IMG/VR virus record: IMGVR_UViG_3300028589_000019
Coordinates: 1-39,319 of that record
Source: a virus
Direction: 5' to 3' (one strand)
Length of the DNA stretch: 39,319 bases
The position numbers and the translations under genes are program-made. The stretch's first letter is position 1; each line of letters starts with the position of its first letter. The notes below the pieces were generated by a model. The model had not been told where the DNA came from. It searched no databases and saw only the letters and a program-made list of their open reading frames with translations. Below, one piece after another: positions 6,945 to 13,965 of this stretch.

Positions 6945-6965
6945 CGCGGCTTTTTTTATTAGGGC

Positions 6966-6993
6966 AAAAAAAAGACCGCATGCGCGGTCTTTC
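6966..6993 (-). terminator. Repressor terminator
   Basis: A 6-bp GACCGC/GCGGTC stem is extended by flanking A/T pairs and, on the minus strand, is followed by eight or more T residues. It ends repressor transcription before PL. The shorter T-run on the other side means weak bidirectional action is possible. Confidence 0.85.
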
Positions 6994-7010
6994 TGTTTCG
7001 ATAGCGAAGG

Positions 7011-7904
7011 CTACGGGACGATCACTGAATACCAGAACACCTTGCCCATGATCTGTATGTGTTCCCTAGCATATTGGCCGTCGTAGCGTTCGTCCGGATG
7101 CTCGACATCGTTGTAGCTTTTAAGTCGAATGCCACCGCCGGGTAAGCGATAGAGGATTCTTACGCTGATCAGGCCGTCGTGGTCAACAGCGTACATTTTT
7201 CCATCATCGATATTGTTCGTAGCGGTGTCGACCGCCACGAGGCTGCCTGGTGGCAGAACAGGAACCATGCTGTTTCCTGTGACGACCACGCATGCTGCGT
7301 CTTCTGGATGGATATTTCGTTGCTGGAGTAATCCCTTCCATAAGCGATGCTTTCGTCCGTATTCATCAAGCATGACCACATTTCCTTGTCCTTCGGAAAA
7401 CTCAACCTCCCGAAAGAAAGGAAGCGCTACTTCGTCCTCTCCTAAGGGGGTTTGGTCATCCCACAGGTCTACCGGAGTAACTCTGAATGCTTCATTTTCT
7501 TCAAAGCGCAGAGGTATCAAGTTTGAATGTGAGGTGACGCTTTCCGCATTGATTGGGGTTATGTGATCAACGTTGATTTGCGGATGAGCGGCTACTAGAC
7601 GAGGGCTAACTTCACTCGGATCGAAATTTAGGATAGAGGCGAACTTCACCAGCGCTGAGAAGTTGAGTGCGATCTTGCCGTTCAGGTACTGGCTTACGAC
7701 GCTCTGTCCAGCCCAGCCGCACATATCGGCGATCTTTTCCTGGTTGAGGTCTGGGTCTACTTTTTTCTTGGCAAGATATTTGAGTTTTAAAAGGCGTGCT
7801 TCTTCGTCCCTGATCGGATCTGCGATTTGTGTTCGCGGAGCGCGTTTTCGGGTGAGGGTTGGAACCTCGAGGCGCTTAGGGTGTGTCGGTTTATGAGTAT
7901 CCAT
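7011..7904 (-). CDS. CI/PrtR-like repressor (XRE HTH + S24 fold)
   Basis: A 297-residue lysogeny repressor. Residues about 54-92 form the XRE helix-turn-helix (LNQEKIADMCGWAGQSVVSQYLNGK), and about 165-297 a LexA/S24-type domain. Ser212 in TGNSMVPVLPPG is the nucleophile. Exactly 37 residues on, where E. coli LexA has its Lys (Ser119/Lys156), this protein has Arg249 (ISVRILYRLPGG). The linker has no Ala-Gly; the nearest equivalent reads SEG at 170-172. I infer poor or absent self-cleavage. ATG at 7904 is chosen because the HTH fits and the divergent promoter lies directly upstream. It is divergent to Cro and ends at the terminator 6966-6993. Confidence 0.88.
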   Translation of the reverse strand: MDTHKPTHPKRLEVPTLTRKRAPRTQIADPIRDEEARLLKLKYLAKKKVDPDLNQEKIADMCGWAGQSVVSQYLNGKIALNFSALVKFASILNFDPSEVSPRLVAAHPQINVDHITPINAESVTSHSNLIPLRFEENEAFRVTPVDLWDDQTPLGEDEVALPFFREVEFSEGQGNVVMLDEYGRKHRLWKGLLQQRNIHPEDAACVVVTGNSMVPVLPPGSLVAVDTATNNIDDGKMYAVDHDGLISVRILYRLPGGGIRLKSYNDVEHPDERYDGQYAREHIQIMGKVFWYSVIVP

Positions 7905-7961
7905 AAAACATACTCTATAAGCACCGCTGATTGGCTCAAAACAGTCTGGCGTCTTTTTCTG

Positions 7962-7990
7962 TTGCGCGTTTATAGAAGTCACACTAATAT
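7962..7990 (+). promoter_or_regulatory. PR, rightward early promoter
   Basis: TTGCGC (7962-7967), a 17-base spacer and TAATAT (7985-7990) lie 31 bases before the cro-like start. TTATAGA occurs here at 7970-7976 inside the spacer and inverted at 7914-7920 near the repressor start. These are candidate half-sites for repressor or Cro binding. Confidence 0.7.
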
Positions 7991-8020
7991 CCTTGTGCGA
8001 TCCCATTCGAGGAAGGAAGG

Positions 8021-8230
8021 ATGGAAAACAACATTGGTGTGCCCCTGCGTGACTTCGCGACGGGGAAAACTCAGCCTGAACTGGCGCTGCTGCTCTCTGT
8101 GTCACAGAGCGCTGTGTCGCAAATGCTCAGCTCCACAAGAGATATCTGGGTAAAAACGAACCCAGATGGCAGCCACTCGGCCATTGAGTTACGGCCAGTC
8201 GGTTCTCGGCGTAAGCCAAAAGCAGCGTGA
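8021..8230 (+). CDS. cro: Cro-like regulator
   Basis: A 69-residue basic DNA-binding protein with one helix-turn-helix (TQPELALLLSVSQSAVSQMLSS, residues about 17-38) and a basic tail. Position, size and divergence from the CI-like gene are those of a Cro. It has a strong ribosome site (AAGGAAGG directly before ATG) and lies just behind PR. It would repress the repressor promoter or the early promoters once lytic growth starts, as in lambdoid switches. Confidence 0.82.
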   Translation: MENNIGVPLRDFATGKTQPELALLLSVSQSAVSQMLSSTRDIWVKTNPDGSHSAIELRPVGSRRKPKAA

Positions 8231-8235
8231 AGGGT

Positions 8236-8276
8236 GCCGGACTGGGGCCTCTCACCAAAGAATCCCCCAGCCCGGC
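8236..8276 (+). ncRNA. Hairpin leader with CCTCTCACCAAAGAATC loop (copy B)
   Basis: GCCGGACTGGGG pairs with CCCCAGCCCGGC over 12 positions with one A-C mismatch and encloses the 17-base loop CCTCTCACCAAAGAATC. The loop is nearly identical to copy A (4190-4227), but the stems share no sequence. It lies between cro and the CII-like gene on the sense strand, followed by the CACAGCACATG sequence at 8287-8297. Confidence 0.55.
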
Positions 8277-8294
8277 TACGACGATACACAGCAC

Positions 8295-8345
8295 ATGCAC
8301 ATCGGTCGTGGTCGTAGGATAGGGCGTGCCCCATCTGAAGGCTAG
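8295..8345 (+). CDS. Possible 16-residue Arg-rich leader peptide
   Basis: A tiny frame, MHIGRGRRIGRAPSEG, starts at the ATG of the CACAGCACATG leader sequence that precedes real genes at 4169 and 5435. It has no clear Shine-Dalgarno site. It could be a leader peptide for the CII-like gene, the remnant of a lost gene, or chance. The Arg-rich core is noted only because Arg-rich peptides can bind RNA hairpins. Confidence 0.2.
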   Translation: MHIGRGRRIGRAPSEG

Positions 8346-8346
8346 G

Positions 8347-8367
8347 CCGTAAACGGGGTATTTACGG
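8347..8367 (+). promoter_or_regulatory. Hairpin at the ribosome site of the CII-like gene
   Basis: CCGTAAA pairs with TTTACGG (7 bp, perfect) and ends 2 bases before ATG 8370. The loop CGGGGTA holds the only G-rich sequence that could serve as ribosome site. This suggests translational control or a protein-binding operator. Confidence 0.45.
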
Positions 8368-8369
8368 TT

Positions 8370-8852
8370 ATGAGTCGCACAGATCTCCTTCCGGGCGCTG
8401 GCCCGGTTCTTTCTTTGCGCGAGGCGCTTTATCGCGCCGGGCGTGATTTCCGGGGCGGTATCACCACGTTGGCCCATGACATGTTCATGGACTACGACGA
8501 GCTGCAGAAAAAACTGAAACTCAATGAAGAGCGCCGCTGGCTGACGCCGGATGAACTCGAGGAGGTCATTCGGCTGACGCAGAACTCCGCGCTGCTTGAT
8601 GCGTTGGTACGTCCGGCGGGGGCTGTTTGGTACAAGCCGACGCCGGTGCCGGCCACCTCTGAGGCGTTGAAGTCTGTCGGCAAGTTGCTGGAGCGCACCG
8701 GCGAGTTCGTTTCGAGCATGCACGCCGGTGCCGCCGACAACGTTTGGGAGCCACACGAAGTCGCCACGTTGGACAAGTACGGCGTTGATGTTATCCAGGC
8801 CGTCTTGGGCATCATGGCTGGTGCTAGGCAGGCGATGGAGGGGCCGGAATGA
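8370..8852 (+). CDS. Phage regulatory CII-like protein
   Basis: A 160-residue protein resembling the phage regulatory CII (YmfL-like) family of Gram-negative temperate phages: LREALYRAGRDFRGGITTLAHDM, then MDYDELQKKLKLNEERRWLTPDELEEVIRLT, and a helical C-terminus. The N-terminal half forms an HTH-type fold used in the lysis-lysogeny decision. It is in the usual place after cro. A hairpin covers its ribosome site. The next frame begins ATGA over its stop, but that frame is now occupied by the antisense DUF4145 gene. Confidence 0.82.
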   Translation: MSRTDLLPGAGPVLSLREALYRAGRDFRGGITTLAHDMFMDYDELQKKLKLNEERRWLTPDELEEVIRLTQNSALLDALVRPAGAVWYKPTPVPATSEALKSVGKLLERTGEFVSSMHAGAADNVWEPHEVATLDKYGVDVIQAVLGIMAGARQAMEGPE

Positions 8853-8884
8853 GCCAGCATTGCCCGAGCGTTAAGACGAAAGAG

Positions 8885-9523
8885 TCAATCCTCATCAGGA
8901 GACTGTCGTCGACTATCTATGAGGGCCGGCAGCGTATAGATGTATGTCAAAAAAGCTTCTGTGAATGTGACGATGTCATCAGCATCTTTTTGGGTAAAGT
9001 CCTCGTCCTCGTGGATGGCCGTATTTCGGTCAAGACGTATTTCTTGAGCCCAACCAGCCATTGCAGCTGTGATTTTCCCTTCAGCAGCAAGCTTTTTGAG
9101 GCGTTGTTCGAGCTTCCAAGCAGGATCCATCCCTTTGGTCGCAAGATCCAGAGCTTTTCCGCAAAGGAGAATAGAAGTCTCGTACTTCCTTCGGTGAAGA
9201 TTGTCGAGAGCTTCTTCGTACGTATTTCCTATTTTTTCTGGCACGTCATCGGGAATTTCTCGGCCAATTTCTTTCGGATACTGAACCCAAGTTCTTGTGA
9301 AGTAGCTTTGTGGGTTATCAAGATTGAAAACGACAGTTTCTTTAAACGTCGTCTTTTCGTATTCATACGTCCCCTGGCCGCCGACAATAACGATTTCGTG
9401 ACAGTGTGGGCATACGAGAGGGACCCTGTAACTTGGCCCAGCGCGGAGCACCACCTCGGCTCTCATTCCTGCTCTAGTGGTTTTGCAATGGGGGCAATCA
9501 AGAGTGGCAACGTACGAAGGCAT
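8885..9523 (-). CDS. DUF4145 protein with zinc ribbon, antisense accessory gene
   Basis: A 212-residue protein. The N-terminus holds two CPHC knuckles (Cys10/Cys13 and Cys38/Cys41), a likely zinc ribbon. The C-terminal half has the DUF4145 signature: LHRRKYETSILLCGKAL, WKLEQRLKKL, then WAQEIRLDRNTAIHEDEDFT. DUF4145 occurs in defence-associated and restriction-like proteins and in phage accessory genes; its activity here is unknown. It is antisense to the rightward early operon, AT-rich, and has its own candidate promoter (a GATAAT -10 about 45 bases upstream, weak -35) and an AGGGA ribosome site. I see no terminator at its 3' end. Expression in the lysogen is inferred. Confidence 0.82.
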   Translation of the reverse strand: MPSYVATLDCPHCKTTRAGMRAEVVLRAGPSYRVPLVCPHCHEIVIVGGQGTYEYEKTTFKETVVFNLDNPQSYFTRTWVQYPKEIGREIPDDVPEKIGNTYEEALDNLHRRKYETSILLCGKALDLATKGMDPAWKLEQRLKKLAAEGKITAAMAGWAQEIRLDRNTAIHEDEDFTQKDADDIVTFTEAFLTYIYTLPALIDSRRQSPDED

Positions 9524-9602
9524 AAATCAATCCCTTGGTTTTTGATTCTCTTGATTATCATTGATTGCTTTGCACCAGTCTCGCAAGCTGAGGGTGCAAA
9601 GA

Positions 9603-12302
9603 ATGATTGATGAAGGAGCGACTTTTTTATGGGCAAAGTGTTACATCGAAACCTTCGGGCTTGCCCTTGTCCCAATTGAACCCGGTGACAAAGCCCCGAA
9701 AGGCGTGGGCTGGAACAAACCGGGCGGTTACATCACCGATGCCAATGCCGCCGAAGCATTCTGGCAACGCAACCCTAACCACAATCTGGGCGTCGTGCTC
9801 GGGCCAAGCCGTGTCTGCTCGTTGGACGTCGACGATGTTCAATGGACGCGTCACGTCCTCTACGAACAGTTGGGCATTGATCTCGATGCAATGGCCGTGG
9901 TGTATCCGACTATCGTCGGCAACCCGTTGCGGTTTCGGGTGTTGTTCAAGTTGCCGGACGGCGTCGAGCTGTCGCGGCATTCGCTTTCTTGGCCGAATGA
10001 GAAGGACCCGGACGGTTCCATCTGGAAGGGGCTGATGGCGAAGGCGAAAGCCGCGAAAGAGGCGGGCGACGTTGCGGGTGAGGCGGAGGCCAAGGCCGAG
10101 GCGGATAACTACAAGCGCTTCACTGTGTTCGAACTGCGCGCTGGGCCGGTGCAGGACGTCTTCCCGCCTTCGATTCACCCCGGTACCGGAAAGCCTTACA
10201 TCTGGCGCACGCCACCAAGTGCTACCGATGGTTTGCCAACGCTGACCAATGAGCTTTTGGCTATCTGGAAAAACTGGGATTTCTTCAAGCGCGATGCCGA
10301 GGCAGCGTGCCCGTGGGCGCCAAAGCCGAAGAAGCCGCCGGCGAAGGTTATCAAGCGTGCACCGCCAGCAGCGGGTAAGCCACCGTCGGTGATTGATGAG
10401 TTCAACCGCTGTCATGACGTGGAAGAACTGTTGCGGGCGCACGGGTACATCAAGCGCGGCAGTAAATGGCTTTACCCGCAAAGCAGTACAGGCTTGCCGG
10501 GTGTCACGGTCAATGAAGGCAAGGTTTATTCGCACCACGGCGCGGATCCGTTGGCCAACGGTCATCAGAATGACGCCTTCGAGGTGTTTTGCCTGCTGGA
10601 GCATTCCGGCGATCAGTCGCGGGCGGTGAAAGCGGCTGCGCAGTTGATGGGCATGCAGCATGCGTTCCGGCCCGATCCGCACGATCTTCCCCCGACCCCA
10701 TCCATTGATCCAAGCGAGCCGAGCCCGGGCGAACCGTCGTCCAGCGAGGCCGCTCCAGATCCTGAAGGGGGCGCGGGGGGCGTGCCTGTTGCGCTGAGCA
10801 TTGACCAGGTGTTGCGTCGTTATGCGCTGGTCGATGGGACAACCCATGTCTGGGACTTCGATCAGTCCAAGGTCATGAAAAAGTCTGCGTTTGAGGCGCG
10901 TGTCGGTAAACCCATGGCCAAGCAATGGCTGGAGAACACCGAACAGCGCAAATTGATTTCGAGCGATCATGTCAGCGAGATTGAGCAGGCGCGGCGGATG
11001 GCTGGCAAGAAGGGCGGCGCGTTCGGCATGTCACCTACTGAGCGCTATGTGTATATCGATGGCACGAAGGACGTGTGGGACCGGGAGAAGAAGCGCCGGA
11101 TTGCCGAAGGTGCCGTGAAGATGGCGTTGGGCGATACCTATCCGTTGTGGTTGAACAGTGCCGAGCGCCGTGTGGTGGACGTGGACCATATTGTCTTCGA
11201 TCCAACCATGACCAAAGACCCGAGCGTCTACATCAACACGTTCGATGGCTTACCGATTGAGCCGGTTCGCGACGATGGCGCGTGCGCGAATCTGCGGTGG
11301 TTGATCAAGTTCCTTTGCAATGGTGATGACGATGCGGCGTGGTGGTTGACGCGCTGGCTGGCTTTTCCGCTTCAGCACCTCGGCGCGAAGATGGACACTG
11401 CGGTGTTGATGCACTCGATCATGGAAGGCTCGGGTAAAAGCCTATTGTTCGCTGATGCGCTGGGCATGCTTTACGGCCAGTACGCGGCGACGGTGGGTCA
11501 GACCCAGTTGGAAAGCAACTTTAACGCCTGGCAAAGCCGCAAGCTTTGGGCGGTGTTTGAAGAGGTCGTGAGCCGCGATCAGCGTTACAACCAGGTGGGC
11601 AAGATCAAACACTTGATCACCGGCAAAACCGTGCGGATGGAATCGAAGTTCATCAACGGTTGGGAAGAATCCAACCACATGAACGCGGTGTTCCTGAGTA
11701 ACGAGATCCTGCCGTGGCCCATCAGTGAGAGCGATCGCCGAATGTTGGTGATGTGGCCCAACGAGACGTTGCCGGCAGATCGGCAAAAGGCGGTCGGTCA
11801 CGAACTCAAGAACGGAGGCGTTGCGGCGCTGCACGCGTGGTTGCTGTCGCTCGACCTTGGAGACTTCGACCAGCGAACGCGACCGCCCAAGACAGAGGCG
11901 CGGGAGCGATTGGTGGCATTGAGCCGGGCAGGGTGGCAGACGTTCCTGCATTTGTGGAAGTACGGCGAGCTGGGTCGGGATCTCTGGGGTGTCTGTCTCT
12001 CCAGTGACGTGTTCGCGTTGTTCCTGGAGTGGTGTCAGCGCAACAAAGAGCACGCGATGAGTCACACGAAGTTCGCGCTGTTCCTCAGTTCGGAGTTGGA
12101 CAAGTCACGCTCGATACCGTGGACGGACGGCAACAACCGGAAGTTCGGTGCGTTTTTCTTCCCGGCTGATCTGGAGCCTTCCCGCTCCCCATCCCTGAAA
12201 GCGGCAGACCTTGGGGTCGTCGTCAGCGACTGGCGTGCCAAGGCGCGTTTGGCGGGCTGGAATGTCGACAACTGGGACCACATCAAGGCGGCTGCAGCAT
12301 GA
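9603..12302 (+). CDS. Primase-polymerase / SF3-type helicase
   Basis: An 899-residue replication protein. Residues about 1-190 form a bifunctional primase/polymerase (prim-pol) domain with LVPIEPGDKAPKGVGW, LGVVLG and the acidic pair in CSLDVDDV. A Pro-rich linker (about 355-400) follows. The C-terminal half is a DUF5906/D5-like ATPase with Walker A GSGKS at 609-613, KLWAVFEEV as Walker B and an FLSNEILPWPISESDRR sensor region. It would unwind and prime phage DNA. The ATG at 9603 has GAGGGTG upstream. A longer frame starting at 9561 is not preferred. Iterons that may be its origin start directly downstream. Confidence 0.9.
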   Translation: MIDEGATFLWAKCYIETFGLALVPIEPGDKAPKGVGWNKPGGYITDANAAEAFWQRNPNHNLGVVLGPSRVCSLDVDDVQWTRHVLYEQLGIDLDAMAVVYPTIVGNPLRFRVLFKLPDGVELSRHSLSWPNEKDPDGSIWKGLMAKAKAAKEAGDVAGEAEAKAEADNYKRFTVFELRAGPVQDVFPPSIHPGTGKPYIWRTPPSATDGLPTLTNELLAIWKNWDFFKRDAEAACPWAPKPKKPPAKVIKRAPPAAGKPPSVIDEFNRCHDVEELLRAHGYIKRGSKWLYPQSSTGLPGVTVNEGKVYSHHGADPLANGHQNDAFEVFCLLEHSGDQSRAVKAAAQLMGMQHAFRPDPHDLPPTPSIDPSEPSPGEPSSSEAAPDPEGGAGGVPVALSIDQVLRRYALVDGTTHVWDFDQSKVMKKSAFEARVGKPMAKQWLENTEQRKLISSDHVSEIEQARRMAGKKGGAFGMSPTERYVYIDGTKDVWDREKKRRIAEGAVKMALGDTYPLWLNSAERRVVDVDHIVFDPTMTKDPSVYINTFDGLPIEPVRDDGACANLRWLIKFLCNGDDDAAWWLTRWLAFPLQHLGAKMDTAVLMHSIMEGSGKSLLFADALGMLYGQYAATVGQTQLESNFNAWQSRKLWAVFEEVVSRDQRYNQVGKIKHLITGKTVRMESKFINGWEESNHMNAVFLSNEILPWPISESDRRMLVMWPNETLPADRQKAVGHELKNGGVAALHAWLLSLDLGDFDQRTRPPKTEARERLVALSRAGWQTFLHLWKYGELGRDLWGVCLSSDVFALFLEWCQRNKEHAMSHTKFALFLSSELDKSRSIPWTDGNNRKFGAFFFPADLEPSRSPSLKAADLGVVVSDWRAKARLAGWNVDNWDHIKAAAA

Positions 12303-12634
12303 ATACACCTAAATGTGTGTTGGGTGTGTCGGGTGCGTGTTGGGTTGGTTTTCGATACCCGACACAGGTCGAGGCCTTGAAATTCGCGGCTTTACGGGCT
12401 TTGTGCGGGGTGTGTTGGGTTTGCTGTCGCGCACGCGCCTGCGTGATGTTTTTTGATGCTCTCAAATGGCGAACAAAAAAACTCTATGCGAGGGACGAAA
12501 AACCCAACCAACCCAACACACTCAACTCAGATTGTTTTATTTGCCTGAATTTAAAGGGATTTATTTGTGTTGGGTTTGTGTTGGGTAGCGGTTTATTTGT
12601 GTTGGGTTCGATTTTTCGGGGGGTAGGGCGATGA
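12299..12634 (+). CDS. Doubtful 111-residue frame across the iterons
   Basis: This frame overlaps the primase stop as ATGA and the next gene's start as ATGA, so both ends fit a real operon gene exactly. Against this, its sequence is rich in Cys, Trp and Gly, with repeated VCWV and CVLGV words that are simply translated iterons, and it matches no family I know. It may be a small coding gene containing the origin, or an open frame kept by chance in repeat DNA. Confidence 0.35.
   Translation: MNTPKCVLGVSGACWVGFRYPTQVEALKFAALRALCGVCWVCCRARACVMFFDALKWRTKKLYARDEKPNQPNTLNSDCFICLNLKGFICVGFVLGSGLFVLGSIFRGVGR
12316..12607. repeat. Iteron array, candidate replication origin
   Basis: TGTGTTGGGT occurs at 12316, 12411, 12566, 12577 and 12598, with CGTGTTGGGT at 12336 and inverted ACCCAACACA at 12511-12520. 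Variants GTGTCGGGT (12326), ACCCGACAC (12357-12365, inverted) and ACCCAACCA (12502-12510) fill the gaps. A 17-mer TTTATTTGTGTTGGGTT is repeated with 32-bp period at 12560 and 12592. AT-rich tracts lie at about 12440-12490 and 12530-12570. Iterons plus AT-rich DNA beside the primase-helicase gene is the layout of a phage origin. Confidence 0.65.
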
Positions 12635-13119
12635 TCGATGAAGTTGAAGAACTCATGCAGCATTGGGGTAATCAGTTCAACCAGGTGGGTGACGGCGGCG
12701 GATTGGGCAGTCCGATGGCGACGATTATTGAATGGGGCGGCTCTGCCCCTCGCGGCACGCCGGGATCCCGAGATCTGATGATGGCGGCGGGTGGCGGCAT
12801 GGACCACGCTGCGCAGGAAGTCGCCGCGGCGCTGGCACAACTTGAGCGTCAGTCTGAGAAGGGCGCGCTGCTGGCGAAGCTGGCTCGCAATCGGTATCTG
12901 CCTCGACCTGCGTTGTCGGTCAGGTCTCAGTTGCCGATTCTTGGTCTCGGCGACAACGCAGATCGGACATATCGGAACTGGGTTCATGCCTTGCATCAGC
13001 AGGTGCTGGTGATACTGACGGCACGGAGCGCACCAGGCCGTGCGCGGAATCGCCGTGTGAAGTCAGTTGAGACCAATCTTCTGCGAGCGTCTGCGGTTGC
13101 ACGGGTCAGATTGTTCTGA
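12631..13119 (+). CDS. Last early gene, Q-like position
   Basis: A 162-residue basic protein of a kind I remember from Pseudomonas phages. It starts MIDEVEELMQHWGNQ, has a Gly-rich EWGGSAPRGTPGSRDLM stretch, then helices LARNRYLPRP and ADRTYRNWVHALHQQVLVIL that look like an HTH. It is the last gene before the late region, where lambdoid phages encode the antiterminator Q, and several terminators lie inside the late region. A Q-like role is inferred from position; I cannot assign a family. Confidence 0.7.
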   Translation: MIDEVEELMQHWGNQFNQVGDGGGLGSPMATIIEWGGSAPRGTPGSRDLMMAAGGGMDHAAQEVAAALAQLERQSEKGALLAKLARNRYLPRPALSVRSQLPILGLGDNADRTYRNWVHALHQQVLVILTARSAPGRARNRRVKSVETNLLRASAVARVRLF

Positions 13120-13143
13120 CCGCTCGTCGGGGCGTCTTGTCGC

Positions 13144-13185
13144 ATTGTGGTCACATTGCGGTTGCATTCATGTCGTTTGCTGACC
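13144..13185 (+). promoter_or_regulatory. P-box-like repeats (PrtN target)
   Basis: ATTGTGGTCAC (13144) and ATTGCGGTTGC (13155) follow each other with an 11-bp period and both match the pyocin P-box unit ATTGnn(n)GTnn(n). Degenerate units follow: ATTCATGTCGT at 13166 and TTTGCTGACC at 13176. The P. aeruginosa P box is described as four or more such units upstream of pyocin genes. The phage encodes its own PrtN at 5495-5737. Confidence 0.65.
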
Positions 13186-13187
13186 TA

Positions 13188-13213
13188 CCGAAAAACACCT
13201 CTTTTCGGTTTTT
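13188..13213 (+). terminator. Terminator behind the early operon
   Basis: CCGAAAA/TTTTCGG with a 7-base loop, followed by TTTTT, directly after the P-box repeats. Late transcription, if started at the P box, would begin at or beyond this hairpin. Confidence 0.7.
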
Positions 13214-13292
13214 CCGGAGGCAGGTAAAAAGTCCCCACGATATGCGATTTGCGCCTGAGGCGCTGACAGAGCACGTGCTGTGCAGATTCACC

Positions 13293-13344
13293 CGGCCTTC
13301 CCTGTGCCGGTCACCTAACCCCGCTTCGGCGGGGTTTTTATTTA
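13293..13344 (+). terminator. Terminator repeat, copy 1
   Basis: The stem-loop CCCCGCTTCGGCGGGG followed by TTTTT lies at about 13318-13338. The whole segment, including the upstream CCGGCC and GCCGGTCAC words, is repeated with changes at 13966-14018. The two copies flank the gene at 13448. Confidence 0.85.
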
Positions 13345-13447
13345 AACGATACCGAGGTTAAAGGAGGCTTGAAAAATCTAACTGCTGACCCAATCTTTTC
13401 TGCGCCACCGATATAGGGGCTCAGGGCAACGGAATGAGGAGTTGGGA

Positions 13448-13942
13448 ATGTCGGATGATTTGGATGCCAAGCTTGATGCGATTTTTAACGCTCGAGCTGA
13501 AAGAATTGCTGAAGCTAAGCGTGTCAGGCAGGAGGCAGAGCAAAAGCAGGAAAGAAGCTTGGAGGCTTTTCTGGATTTGAAGTGTTCAGTAATACGGCCG
13601 ACGCTTGACGCGCTTGCTCATAACCTCACTGATCGAGGCCTTGAGAGTAGGGTTTTTGAGGTCGCGGATGGACAGCCAAAAGGCAATGAGGTTTTACCTG
13701 CATCGATAGGCATCAAGTTTCTGCATCACCAAATACTGCAGATACGAGATGGAGAAGATGCTCCGCACTTGACCCTTACGCTTGATAAGGCTCTCAGACG
13801 AGTAGTTTTCCATTTCAGCAATGTTTTTCCGGGACGGAAGAATGGGGAGGAAGGTGTGGCTACTATTGTTGATTTTGACTCGGTTACAGCGACACTCATT
13901 AATGACGAGGCATTGAAAGTCATCGGGGCGATTCACAAATAA
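13448..13942 (+). CDS. Unknown gene between duplicated terminators (moron-like)
   Basis: A 164-residue protein, unknown. Residues about 5-45 are highly charged and probably coiled-coil (IFNARAERIAEAKRVRQEAEQKQER). The rest looks alpha/beta (IGIKFLHHQILQIRDGE, LTLDKALRRVVFHF). ATG at 13448 has GAGGAG 8 bases upstream. The gene is AT-rich compared with its neighbours and is bracketed by two copies of the same terminator segment, typical of a moron with its own expression unit. A TTGAAA 17 bases before AATCTT at about 13372-13400 is a weak promoter candidate. Confidence 0.7.
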   Translation: MSDDLDAKLDAIFNARAERIAEAKRVRQEAEQKQERSLEAFLDLKCSVIRPTLDALAHNLTDRGLESRVFEVADGQPKGNEVLPASIGIKFLHHQILQIRDGEDAPHLTLTLDKALRRVVFHFSNVFPGRKNGEEGVATIVDFDSVTATLINDEALKVIGAIHK

Positions 13943-13965
13943 TTTCTTTTTTTACAGAGTCCCGT

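Noticed and set aside
8849-9610. Plus-strand frame of 253 codons overlapping the CII stop
   Set aside because: It is the opposite strand of the DUF4145 gene, whose WAQEIRLDRNTAIHED signature and Cys knuckles are convincing. The plus frame shows no domain. Only its first few codons may be a remnant of an earlier gene.
9627-10970. Minus-strand frame of 447 codons over the primase
   Set aside because: Shadow of the prim-pol gene, no start signal and no recognisable domain.
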